Assembly (NCBI GenBank): GCA_903813345.2
Contig: CAIIXF020000001.1
Span: 49,247,885-49,311,884 of the forward strand
Length of the DNA stretch: 64,000 bases
Direction of reading: 5' to 3'
Source of the DNA: Owenia fusiformis
Taxonomy: Eukaryota; Annelida; Polychaeta; Sabellida; Oweniidae
The first letter of the stretch is position 1; every line of letters starts with the position of its first letter. Under the pieces are notes generated by a model, which saw nothing but the letters and a program-made list of their open reading frames with translations, searched no databases and was not told the origin of the DNA. Positions 36,282 to 47,236 of this stretch are shown piece by piece. The translations under genes were made by a program, and so were the position numbers.

Positions 36282-37183
36282 CACGCGGTCCTAACTCTCC
36301 GGGGCGTATCGAAACCAAAACGCCCCGCAAAACCGTTAATTAGAATTTCAAATCTACCCTGTATTTGGAAAATCGATGATTGTGAGTCTCACACAACACC
36401 GTTTTTCTTCAAACTTGTTTCATTAAAACCTTCACAGAAATACCTTTCAGTCGAGACATTGCCTTTGTTTACAAAGTCCCTCGTTTTAGCGGCATTTTGG
36501 TCCCCAGTAACCAAACTCGTCTGGCCCAGTTATCTACTCTCCGATTCTGAAATGCCGTACGTGGATCTAGGGCCAGACGAGGTCCAATGCAAAAAAGGAG
36601 GGACTTACTCCGGAAAAACATGTCGCTGAGCTCCATGTAAACCCAAGTATTTATTTGAAATAAAGAGTATATAACTTACACGTAAAAGTGGTGTTTTGTT
36701 TGTTATATTGATGTTGAAATGGACACAACATTCGTCAATATTTTCGTTTTGGAAGAGAACGGGGCGTTTTGATCAATTTCGAACAGATGCGTAGGACTTT
36801 TGGAAATTTGTGCGTCTAATGTAATTAAATATGTTGATGCAGAGATGGAGGGTTGTACTGGGAGTCCGTGTGCAAAATATAGGGGAGAACAATAAAAGAA
36901 CTGGTGATATATCGAGGCTTTTGGTTGAAATCTCTGAAGATTTGCATCTTCTCACATCTGGGGACCAAAACGCCTCTAAAACGAGTGACTCTGTACACAA
37001 AAGCAATGTCTCGACTGAAAGGTATTTCTGTGAAGGTTTTAATGGAACAAATTTGAAGAAAAATGGTGTACTATGAGACTCACAATCATTGATTTTCCAA
37101 AGAAAGGGTAGGTTTGAAATTCAAATTAACGGTTTTGCGGGGCGTTTTGGTTTCGATACGCCCCGGTGAGTTAGTACCGCGTG
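36282..37183. mobile_element. Palindromic CAC/GTG element, family E
   Basis: 902 bp. Ends CACGCGGTCCTAACTC and CACGCGGTACTAACTC (complement) continue as arms of over 200 bp, including a shared 'cgtatcgaaaccaaaacgcc' block. The duplication is ACAAT (36277-36281 and 37184-37188). The centre contains a further small palindrome around 'cgtctggccc' and 'gggccagacg'. No transposase. Confidence 0.87.
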
Positions 37184-37188
37184 ACAAT

Positions 37189-38249
37189 TCGGAATCGATT
37201 CCATGGGACTAATCCTACCCCAGTTCCCAACGGCTGATTTCATTACTTTTTCAATGAACATTGAACAAGAAGGCTGACCTTTGCTTGAAAATGAGTTATC
37301 GATTCGGAATCTTGTCATCAATCGTTTCATCTGTAGCCCAGAGTGTAAGATCTATAGATTGACCATCAATCACAGTCTACCGTACTATTGTTGGCATCGT
37401 CTTATCAGCGACATTTGCCAACTATCAACTGTCTATAAATCTGTTTGCGTTGATGCCATTCATTTGTCAAGAAATCACGATATGTAAAGATAGACTGTAG
37501 GGGAAAGGTATACATTCTGTCACACACGCTGTAGTTAACAAGGAAAGTCAGTCTTGTTGGAACACTTTGAAGGAGATATCAATAACATCTGTTTAATGAT
37601 ATGTCTAAAAGTTTCCGGAATAATGTCTTAGATAAAATAACTTGCAATACTATACTAATAAAGATAACGATTCAAGGAGCAGTTTTTCATTGCATGTATC
37701 TTACGTGTATATCATAATTAAGGTAGTTACACACTGACGGTTCCAAATCCGGATCCGTGTCATAACTGCAGCAATGATTCGACAAGTGTTATTAACAACA
37801 TTGTAATTGCATTCAGAACTCTAATTAAATCTACTGGCCTAGTCGCGGATGAGGAGTATTCAAATCGGTCTGACAAAATAAAACTACACCTACCCATTTT
37901 TTATAATAAAAGGCGCTTTTATTGTTAATTCCTTGTTTTGCTTGACTCATTCCGGTCAGATAGCATGGCGGGTAAAGTAGAAGGTTCCCTTTAACTTAAA
38001 TATTCATCAGTTTTAGTGATTCAATTTCGTATCACAGTATCACCCTTATATATGTAACAGTTTAGGCAAGTTAAAATATGTCCAGTAAAAGAAAATATTA
38101 TTTGTCCAATACAATAAAATATATTTTTGTGATTTTATAACATGGGGTCTCTGGTGAATCTCTCAGAACTAGAAGTCACATTTTCAAAAAATTAAACTTT
38201 CAAAGTTGAGAAACAATTTTCGAAACCATATTTCTAGATGTACTTTAAC
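37189..38249. other. No gene recognised
   Basis: AT-rich; the short plus-strand ORF at 37281-37487 has no recognisable features. Confidence 0.5.
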
Positions 38250-38509
38250 ATATGAGCCTGGCCATAGGAAAACCGGTCTTATCACAAAAATTAAAATTGT
38301 GCTACAGAGCCCAAAATGTGCCCACGATTAAGAGAAAAATGTGCAAAATTTAAATCCGACTTTTTGGTCTATATATGCAAGGAAAAATTGTTAGGACATA
38401 AGCCATGGCTCATTTGAAAGGTTTCTTTGTGCTTTTTAAGATAAACAAAAAATCAGAATATTTTAAAAATCTGTGGTAAGACCCCTTTTCCTGTGGCCTG
38501 GCTCATATA
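38250..38509. mobile_element. Small palindromic element
   Basis: About 260 bp with imperfect inverted ends: TATGAGCCTGGCCATAGGAA on the left against TATGAGCCAGGCCACAGGAA on the right complement, continuing to 'ggtctta'. TA lies at both borders. No coding capacity. Confidence 0.7.
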
Positions 38510-39325
38510 GATTTCAAATATGACCACGTTGACTGAATTTTCAGTGACGTAAATCAAGATTATTTCTACAAATTAGACATAATTGTCTAATTAAGTGCTG
38601 GATAGAGATTTAATCAAATTATTGTCTTATGATGGACACTGTACCTTTAACTGAAGCTAGCTAGGCACAAATGAGGGAACTGACAATATGTGCACTTCGT
38701 ACCTTCAACCGATTAGTATTTTTTTGATTTGTTTGCATAAGATTATTGGTTCAAGGTAATAAGTTTACTATTCTCATCACTCTTAAGACTCTCTTTGTAG
38801 AAAACAATATATCATTTTAGTATTGGCTCATTTACTTAACGTCTACAGCTTCTTGACAGGAGTAGTGTTCTTCATGGAATATTAAGGACTTCAACTTCAA
38901 TCAAATATTTCATTTAATTATAGATAAAACAGTACATAGCCTAATTGCAATGTCCTATTACAAACTGCATTAATGCTATATACTATTACTCTGGCTTGAT
39001 TAAGGGCATTCACTTCAAAGGCAGAGGACAGTAGGTTTATCAAAGGAGCTTTATACGATAGGCTTGGGATAGCTTATCAAATGATAATTCACAATATTCT
39101 TAAGCTAATTTTGTAATAACATTATTTCATAATAATTTTATGTTTTTGATTTCATGACTATGATTATGTCATCTTTTTCAAAAATGATCGGTGAGTTTTG
39201 ACCATTCTGCATCTTGTAATCTTCAACTTCAATATATCTATCCTTGATTTTACGCCAATCGAACGTAGAGTTCTTTGTCATTGTCCAGCTTCAATCATAT
39301 TGAACGGGAAAGAAGGTATTCCCTG
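38510..39325. other. No gene recognised
   Basis: AT-rich intergenic sequence; nothing specific seen on either strand. Confidence 0.5.
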
Positions 39326-40271
39326 TACAGGGCGTATCAAAAAAACGCAACAAGTAGTTATCTCGTAAAATCACAAAACTAGTGATGACTACATCAATTT
39401 CATTTAATGTACCATAGAGCCATGTCTCTCCTCTTTGCAATGATATGTCATTCATTCACATGTGGTAATGGTTGGGTGAGAAATCCTTCCAAAATCGGGT
39501 CAAAATCGGCTCTGCGCCAAGTTTTAGATATTGAAAAAATCAGTGCAAGGGCTAAGTGCCAATGGAAGTTCCCCTGACTTGAATTGTTGTGACTTTTTCT
39601 TTTGGAGCTATCTCAGGAGCATCTGTGCTCACAATTCCTCCACCAGACATTGCAAAACCTCGAGAAAGATTTGCCCATGGGCTGCTTTTCTTTGCTTTAA
39701 CCCACACATGATTCAGGGCTGAACCATGCATGATGTGGACAGATGAGCGCATCTTTATGTGCAAGGAAGTGGTGGCAATTTGGAGGGGTATAGGATGTAT
39801 TCTTGCAAGAGTATGAGTATGAACACTTTACTGTCTATGTAACACCTGTCACACCTCCTTCCAATAGCCCCTATGCCCCTTGTACTGACTTTTGCAATGT
39901 TTCGGCCAGAGATGACTCCCTGTGAATGAATGATATTCCATTGCAAAGAGGAGTAATTTGGCTTTTTTGGTACATTGAATTAAAAGGATGCAGTCAGCAT
40001 TGATTTTATGTTTTCGTCCAATATTGCATTGGGCTCCGTACACTGACTTTTGCAATGTTTATAACTTGGCCCGAAGCTAATTTTGGCCCACTTTGAAAAT
40101 GGAATGATTAGGCTTACTCACCCAACCATGACCAAATATCAATGAATGATATATCATTGTAAAGAGGAGACACATGGCTTTATGGTGCATTGAATGAAAT
40201 CAATGCTGTTATCACTAGTTTTGTGCTTTTTCAAGATAACAATCTGTTGCGTTTTTTTTATACGCACTGTA
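39326..40271 (+). mobile_element. Mariner-derived palindromic element with transposase scrap
   Basis: 946 bp. Inverted ends TACAGGGCGTATCAAAAAAA and TACAGTGCGTATAAAAAAAA (complement) continue for about 60 bp, and a further inverted block around 'atgtctctcctctttgcaat' pairs with its complement near 40160. A plus-strand frame at about 39563-39640 reads 'SSPDLNCCDFFFWSYL', the decayed form of the SPDLNPxDFFLWGYL block near the C-terminal end of mariner transposases, so this is a deletion derivative of an autonomous mariner. Confidence 0.8.
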
Positions 40272-40554
40272 TCTCAGAACCCTGTTTTTGAGGCTGACTT
40301 CCTATGTGAGTCCGTTCATCCAATGTCGTCTGCTTGTTTGTCTGTCGTTTGGAAAATTGTAATTTATGGATTAATTCTGTTGCCCATTTGCCGCTATAGC
40401 TTCAGAAAGCGTAATTGCCATGGTAGATAGCTGATTGCACAGGATTACACCTAGACATCCTCAGAAGCCAATGTTTTATGTCTTAAATGCATGCTTAGCT
40501 TGTTATCTTGTTTCTTGTCATGACTAATGTGCTGTATCACATGTCATATTTTTT

Positions 40555-41543
40555 CGAGGTCTCCTCTGCCGAAGGCAGCGCGAAGTAGGAGCGTAGCGAC
40601 TACTTTGCGGGAGACCTCGAACCATTGATCACGTTTGCTCCGAACTCCAATGCAGTGTCTCGGTATAGACACTGCGGCGGGCAGATTATGGAATCCCCAA
40701 AATTTGGGGAAGATAGTCCCCCTTTTTGTCACAGATGTACTTGATTTTCATACAACTTATAAAATATATGTTCTTTTATGTTCAATAATCATTAATTTGT
40801 CAAAATATTTCAAAATCATTGAAATATGAGAAGAAATCACCGCGGAAGGAATTCTGAGTAAAAGTTTTGTTGATAATAGTTTACCGCACGTGTTGTTTAT
40901 TAGTTAATACGCGCAATTCAACCAATGAAATTGTCTAAATTTTACAATCACGCGACCTGAGCATGGGACTAGAACCAATCACGTCAGTTGTTTATCATGA
41001 AGTTACCATGCTTACGGTGAGATACCTGCCCGCCGCAGTGATATTATCACTGCACGGGAGTTCGCGTTTGCTCCTGTAATTATTCACTTCTTCACCTCTT
41101 TAAAATGTGATTTCAATCAGTTGATCAAATGTTCAGACTTTGACCTCAAATTCAAATATTAATATTTGTAAGAAAAAATACTGACTCATTGATATATTTT
41201 TAAAAGTCTTTTAAAAAAAGTGAAATGAAGCCAAAATCAGCTAAAATTATGCAATGTCGTAAAATGGCGTGACTGGAATATGATGCAATCACCCGTGACG
41301 TCAGACACGTATTGCCACATCAACAACTAAATAAACAATTAATATAGACTTCACTGATTGGTTTAAAGATTCTTCGCATCATTTGTGACGTCATTAACAT
41401 GTTACCCAACCAACAACTAAACAAATAACAAATAGGCAATAGGCATATAGGTTCGTTCAGTGCCACGCTCTTGAATCAGTTATAAACAGGGATAATCAAC
41501 AGATATGAGAGGGTCAGGCATTTTTTTGACTTCGGAGACCTCG
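40555..41543. mobile_element. GC-patchy palindromic element
   Basis: Bounded by CGAGGTCTCC and its complement GGAGACCTCG. Inside, 'cgaactccaatgcagtg...cactgcggcgggcag' (40647-40684) pairs with a matching inverted block at about 41028-41070. A small local hairpin (40555-40620) repeats the terminal decamer. 'gtgacgtca' occurs twice (about 41294 and 41386). No coding capacity; ends are probable but no target duplication was found. Confidence 0.55.
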
Positions 41544-42081
41544 ACTCGAGGAGTTTGCTGCATTTTCTTGTTGTTAATTCTATGACACACGCGTTTATGT
41601 CAATGTATAGATTGTTTCCAAAGATAGCGTTGATACTGCTCTTATAAGGCATTGTACAATTTTAGCTGAACCATTATGACAACTTGTAAAACAAAATACA
41701 TAAATATGGATCAATTTATAACAACCATAAAACAAGAAAATTCCATAACCTGATAATGATATTTAAGAATAGAAGGTTTTATAGCTATATTATTTCTAAT
41801 AAATACGAATGTCATGGTATCTACACATTTCCATATTTCTATCTGCATATAGCACATTGTGTTTTTTGTTTTTTATGTCCCATACTCCTAGTGCTGGAGT
41901 GAGATTGCCTTTTTGTATGGTACTTTTCTCAAACTGTCACTCTTAGCCTAAACTGTAAACTGAAAATGCCAGTGTTTATCGTCCTGATTGTCAAAGGAAA
42001 TTCTTCGATACTGATCCACTTTACAATTGCAATTTTGTTATTCATGGGCATGACAGTCAACGTCTAATTTTAAAGGCAATA
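41544..42081. other. No gene recognised
   Basis: AT-rich spacer between two transposable elements; no ORF or repeat of note. Confidence 0.5.
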
Positions 42082-42579
42082 CCCTTATAAAAAATTCAAC
42101 CTTGAAAGTCCGAATTTAAACCGTTTCCATCAATCATTGAATACTGATTGTTTCAACTACTAAGATCAAAGGAAAAACCATTGTACAATGATAAGCAATC
42201 ATTGTGCAACCATTGCGTTCAACCAAGCAAAGTCAACTCTTTTTCAACGACTGCGCAACCGTTTCTTTACAATCATTGTAATCTGCAACCATTGCAAACT
42301 GCAACCATTTCACATTGAAATGTAAATGGTTGCAATATGTTTTGTTCAATGATTGCATAGTTCAACCCCTGCAACCATCCTGAATTAGTATCGTTCCAAA
42401 AAATTATCATTTTACCTGAATTAGAATTATCTTTAAGTATTGATTTGAATCTACCTCTATTCAACAACAGTATATCAAGATATTTTTTCTGCAAATATAC
42501 TTGCATGTTTATTATAGTAAATTAGTAAATTTAGTTTAGTTCTCTGTCATTTACATTATTTACACAATTAAAATTACCA

Positions 42580-42850
42580 TATCTAGTGTTCATCAAACTT
42601 CTATAAGTGTTCATAAAAGTGACATTTCTGGCAATGTTCATTATTATACTATTGCCAGCATTCATTATAATATTGGCAGTATTCAATAAACTATTGCCAG
42701 TATTCATTACATTATTGCCAGTATTCAATGAACTAATTGTTAGTATTCATAATAGTATTCAATAACTTTTTCCAGTATTCATTAAACTATTGACAGTATT
42801 CATTAAGCTTTTGGCAGTATTCAGTTAACTATTGGCAAAATTCAACACAA
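42580..42850. repeat. Degenerate ~24-bp repeat ('ttgccagtattcatt')
   Basis: Roughly a dozen imperfect copies of a unit like 'aactattgccagtattcatt'. The minus-strand ORF rich in Met-Asn-Thr-Gly at 42531-42728 is only a translation of this repeat. Confidence 0.75.
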
Positions 42851-43522
42851 TATTGGCGTTCATCAGCCATTCTCCTAAGCAGGTATCCAGAATCCGTACC
42901 TCCTTCCCCCTGCTATAACCAATTTGGAAGCGCCTGATTAAACTGAATCAGGTGATCTTAGTGATTTCTGTCCCTAATCAATATATAATGGGGTATGTTT
43001 ATAAAAAAATCTCATATTTCTATTAAAAAAATCTATTATAGAATAAAATGCCTTTCAAAAAATAATAGATTATCCATATTATTTTAACATACAGATTTAA
43101 AAACTTTGTATACAGAATTAACATTTTTATAGTAATATGCTTTCTATATAGTAGCTATGAGACATAATGCCTAGTCTGTAAGACTGATAGGGTTTTTATT
43201 TCCCTTTATCTGATATGGCTAAAATGATGTATCTTTAATGTTAATTATGAAAAGAATTGAGCAAATCTCCAAATATTTAGTGAGAATGTTTTTCAAATGT
43301 ATCTATATTATGTGTTAACACCTCATATCAAGAGTATCAGACTCACTAAATTTAAAAAATACAAACAAGATAACTATTTTGATATTGACTGTATATTATG
43401 TGTGAAACACATTATTCACAACAGATTTAATTACCATGTTCTTTCTTGGTTAATATTTTTTATAATAATGCTCAACACAACAATACCTACTTCATATTGA
43501 CATGGGTTTAGGCAAATCAAAA

Positions 43523-43612
43523 TGCTTGAACAGCCAATTAAAACGGTTGAACAGCTAATTAAAACGGTTGAACAGCTAATTAAAACGGTTGAACAGCTAA
43601 TTAAAATGCTTG
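43523..43612. repeat. 21-bp tandem repeat, about 4-5 copies
   Basis: The unit 'acggttgaacagctaattaaa' repeats with a period of 21 bp (starts near 43543, 43564 and 43585), with diverged copies at each side. Confidence 0.9.
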
Positions 43613-44909
43613 ACCAGAAATAGGGTTCATAGTCCTAGTTTCTGTTATATTTATTTTCAGCTTGTGTTATACTATATATTTATTTATATTCTCTATTTTA
43701 TGCAGAAGGGGGGGGGGGCTTAGAAATTTAAAAAGTGTTTTCAGATTTTTGAGGGTTTATTTCTTTATTCAATTGCTTCAATAAGTGCTAAGAAATCTCA
43801 AATAGCAAGTATATGAAACTGAAAATAATATTTTCAGAATTTTTGTACTTCATTTTTATTCATGGATTTATGGATTAAGTTATTGTTCTTTGGCAAATTA
43901 TAATTTATCAAGTTCTGTGTAAGGAATAATTAAATTACATAAGATGCTTCCTTTATAGCAGACTAATCAAACTGAGAGTTTCTCTGTAATAAGGTTTGTT
44001 TTGCCTTGCCAAATTATTTTTGTTTTGTTTATGGATTAATGGATTAATAAAGTTTCTTTAGACACATCCTTCAAAGCAGACTCTAATCAAACTAGAGAGA
44101 CTGAGTCTTACTGTAATCAGAGTTTTTAAAGTTATGCTTATCAACTTAATTATCTAAAACACATCCTGTAATGTCTGATTGCATTTTCAAATCAAAAATA
44201 TCAAATCAATAATCCGATTATTTTCTAATTGAAGGATTTCTTCCTTCTAGACACATTTTCCTTCCTTTAAAATTGTGATAGTTACAAGATGAAGTATAAG
44301 TGTTTGAATTTGTAAAATTCAAGACTTGACCCAATCAAAATTATTTCAAATGTTTTTGCAATAACTTAAAAAGTAGTGAAGGGATTTTGTAAAAATGATA
44401 GTCATGGCAGCAAGGGAAGTTGCTATGCCTTAGCATTGCTGTTATCTAGATAATATACATGTGATTGAGACAATCACCATCCTTCAACGTTAGATAGAAA
44501 TTGGTTCAATATATTTTCATTCATAAGACAAGTTTACTAAACTATTTCAATACTTTAAATATCTTTTTGATCAAACCATTTAAATTCTGACATGTATGCA
44601 TGAAATACATACATTTAAAAATATATTTTAAGAAGCAACATAATTATTTTGTGTTGTATTGAGATAATATTGCCATAGTTTTAAAGGGTTGCATTTGATT
44701 GAAACGGTTGCAAGAAATGCAATCAAAATTGTCAAGCGTTTACAATGGTTACATATGATTGAAATATTTTCAATGAGTTTACAACCAAAATTGTAATGGT
44801 TGCATTGTAACCGTTGGCATGGTTGTATAAATGATTGGATCAATGATTGTGCAATGATTGTCCGATGGTTTAAATTCGGACTTTCAAGGTTGAATTTTTT
44901 ATAAGGGTA

Positions 44910-46010
44910 GGACGTACAAAAGCTATTAATCACAATGTTAAAGGAATCAATAGCCGATATTATGTTGATACGGGTCACTTCACTGAATTTAGAGGCCATG
45001 CATGGAAGATGAACGGAGACGTTATTTCTGTCGTGCATTAAATTCTTCCTTTTTTGTGGGGATGTTAAAGAAGGGGGGGGGTGAAATTAAACGTATTCAA
45101 AAGGTGGACAAAAGTATAATTGAGATGCGCTTGTAAGGTTGGAGATCCCACACAGGATTTTATTCATTAACATGTTTTTGTTATATATTCTGGCATAATT
45201 CCGTAATCAAACAATATGATTACTTTTATAGAATTTATCCTTAACACGCTTAACAGAAAAAGGAAAGCATGACTTAAGAAGTGAAGTCAAACGAATGCAA
45301 AGGGTACATGACAGTCTATGAAGGCGATGAATAATCATGATAAGTCAAACAGGTGATTGTGCATGACTATATTTTGGGGTTGTGCCTGGGAATTTAACCC
45401 TCGATGTTACCCTTGCAAATTTGTTCCTACTTTTTCACTTCTTTTGAATAATTTGTTACATTTTTGCTGGGAAAATATTTTAAGAAAAGAACTCATCGTC
45501 GATGATTTATCGTTATTAATTCTCATATGCTAGCCTTTTAATTCAGGCTGAAGTCCTATATGCAATATTAAATCATCACTTGAGCTACTCATTAAGTCCC
45601 TTGGTTAAAACATTTAATACAATAAAATACTTATGGAACATTTACCTGATTAATTAGTTACCAATACACATATATGTCTTAACGACAAAACCGTTCACTG
45701 GTTGTACATATTTTTAATAATTTATTGTTGTGATATTGTTGGTTATTTAATAGATCGTACAACTATGTCTAGTTGTCAGAGACATAAATAAGAAAAATGG
45801 CTTACCTCAATTTTGAAGTTGTATCATTAAATGATTGTTAAACGTTATGTGCACCCTTCAGTTATCACAAACACGGAGGCCTAACGATTTCTAGAATGTA
45901 CTCCTATTCCATTTCAGTCTAAAATTACACTTTCTTCCTGATGATTTTTACTGTATCTTCTCACTATCTATATAAGCATCAAGTAACTGTCCTTATATCG
46001 GAGCATTTTC
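44910..46010. other. No gene recognised
   Basis: AT-rich, with a G9 run near 45074. No supported ORF or element. Confidence 0.5.
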
Positions 46011-46196
46011 TTATGCCTGCATGGGGAAAATCAATGATTTAGAACCTTTTTTATTTGCTTCTGATTTATCCACATCTAGAAACTCTTTCAAAGAAAACTG
46101 CGATGTGATCCGATCTGCTTTATTTATTGGAATTGGCATTTCTCTCAGCATCCTATGCTTCTCTGGTTCGAATGCTTGTACTGACTTATTAATCAA
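46011..46196 (-). CDS. Short ORF of coding-like composition, possible terminal exon
   Basis: A minus-strand frame reads 'VQAFEPEKHRMLREMPIPI' and continues to FPMQA followed by a stop at 46011. The mix of charged and hydrophobic residues looks more like protein than its neighbours, but there is no recognised family, no clear pyrimidine-rich acceptor and no partner exon. It might be a last exon of an unknown minus-strand gene, or chance. Confidence 0.15.
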   Translation of the reverse strand: MINKSVQAFEPEKHRMLREMPIPINKADRITSQFSLKEFLDVDKSEANKKGSKSLIFPMQA

Positions 46197-46524
46197 TAAT
46201 TATTACACATCCTCAGCAATTTATATATTGTTCAATAAAAAGCATATGCTTTCACAGAGATGTACCTCAGCAGGTTAGCTGGCTGTATGATTAAGGTATA
46301 AAATATTGACTACATATTTGAGAGAAAATTATTTCTGCAAAATTGCGGGGATAGTCATCACGTGACCTTTATTTTTGATGTCGCGCGTTCTCGATTAAAT
46401 AAAAAACGCAACCGAAAACACCAAAATACCAAGCCAATTGTGTCATGTAGTGCTAGTTTAGAATTTTTGGGCTTATATGGCGGTTCTGAGCGATTCAAGG
46501 ATCAACATATATGATCAATTACAA

Positions 46525-47236
46525 TTAACTCTTTTGCGCGGTATTTAATTATTTTTAAAAGCTACCGAGCGGTAATTAATTTACTAAAAATTAGGATTTT
46601 CATGCCTGCCAATTTGAAAGTGACATAAAACCTAAACCAACAGAGATAACACCACCAAATTTTTACTCATAATTGGAAACATATGTATAAATCATATGTT
46701 AACGTATGAACTCATCACAAATAGAGGCACTGATGATAAAAAATCCTAAACATTATGTATTGTAAAAAAACATAAGACCCCTACTAAATATTACCTTGGT
46801 GTACCCCAGCAGCTTCCCTTGCCTGTCCCCCAGGCACAGAGTTGTCAGGCCCATCATCGTTCTGAGTTTCATTTTCTGAGGCTTCAAATATTAGGCTTCA
46901 CTGCCAGAATAATTGAATAAAGCAGCGATTTGATCATTATTACCCGTCTAAATCTAGCCCTTTTTAAATACCACAATGTCTGATCACTTCCAGATTCGTA
47001 TTTGTTACAAAATAAATCAATTAAGTGACCAAAATAATTTTTTTCAGAAACTTTGCTTCGCCAAATTAATTTTAAATCACTTCCTGTCAATGTGAGTACC
47101 AAATATTGGCACTGCAATACAAGGGTGACATCTTTTGAAGTCTGCTAAAACTTTCCTATAGCATGTCGACTCCAGGTTGACATACGCCATAAAGCGTAGT
47201 GGCGACAAAACTCGCCTGACCGCGCAAAAGAGTTAA
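46525..47236. mobile_element. piggyBac-type MITE
   Basis: TTAA at both ends directly followed by 14-bp perfect inverted repeats CTCTTTTGCGCGGT. TTAA duplications and a CYCTTT start are characteristic of piggyBac elements. The 700-bp interior has no transposase. Confidence 0.82.

Larger units (their letters stand above)
42082..44907. mobile_element. 2.8-kb TA-flanked transposon with 41-bp perfect TIRs
   Basis: The first 41 bases (CCCTTATAAAAAATTCAACC followed by 21 more) are repeated exactly, inverted, at the right end. TA lies on both sides (42080-42081 and 44908-44909), as in Tc1/mariner-like elements. Inside the ends are dense subterminal copies of motifs like CAACCATTG and CAATCATTG (about 42120-42370 and 44690-44870), in inverted orientation between the two ends. 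The interior holds simple repeats (42580-42850 and 43523-43612), a G9 run near 43708 and no transposase-like frame, so it is a large non-autonomous element. Confidence 0.85.

Noticed and set aside
42531-42728. Met-Asn-Thr-Gly-rich ORF resembling a low-complexity protein
   Set aside because: It is the translation of a ~24-bp simple repeat inside a transposon.
44628-45038. 136-codon minus-strand ORF
   Set aside because: It crosses the right end of the 42082-44907 transposon, including its TIR and subterminal repeats, and shows no domain.
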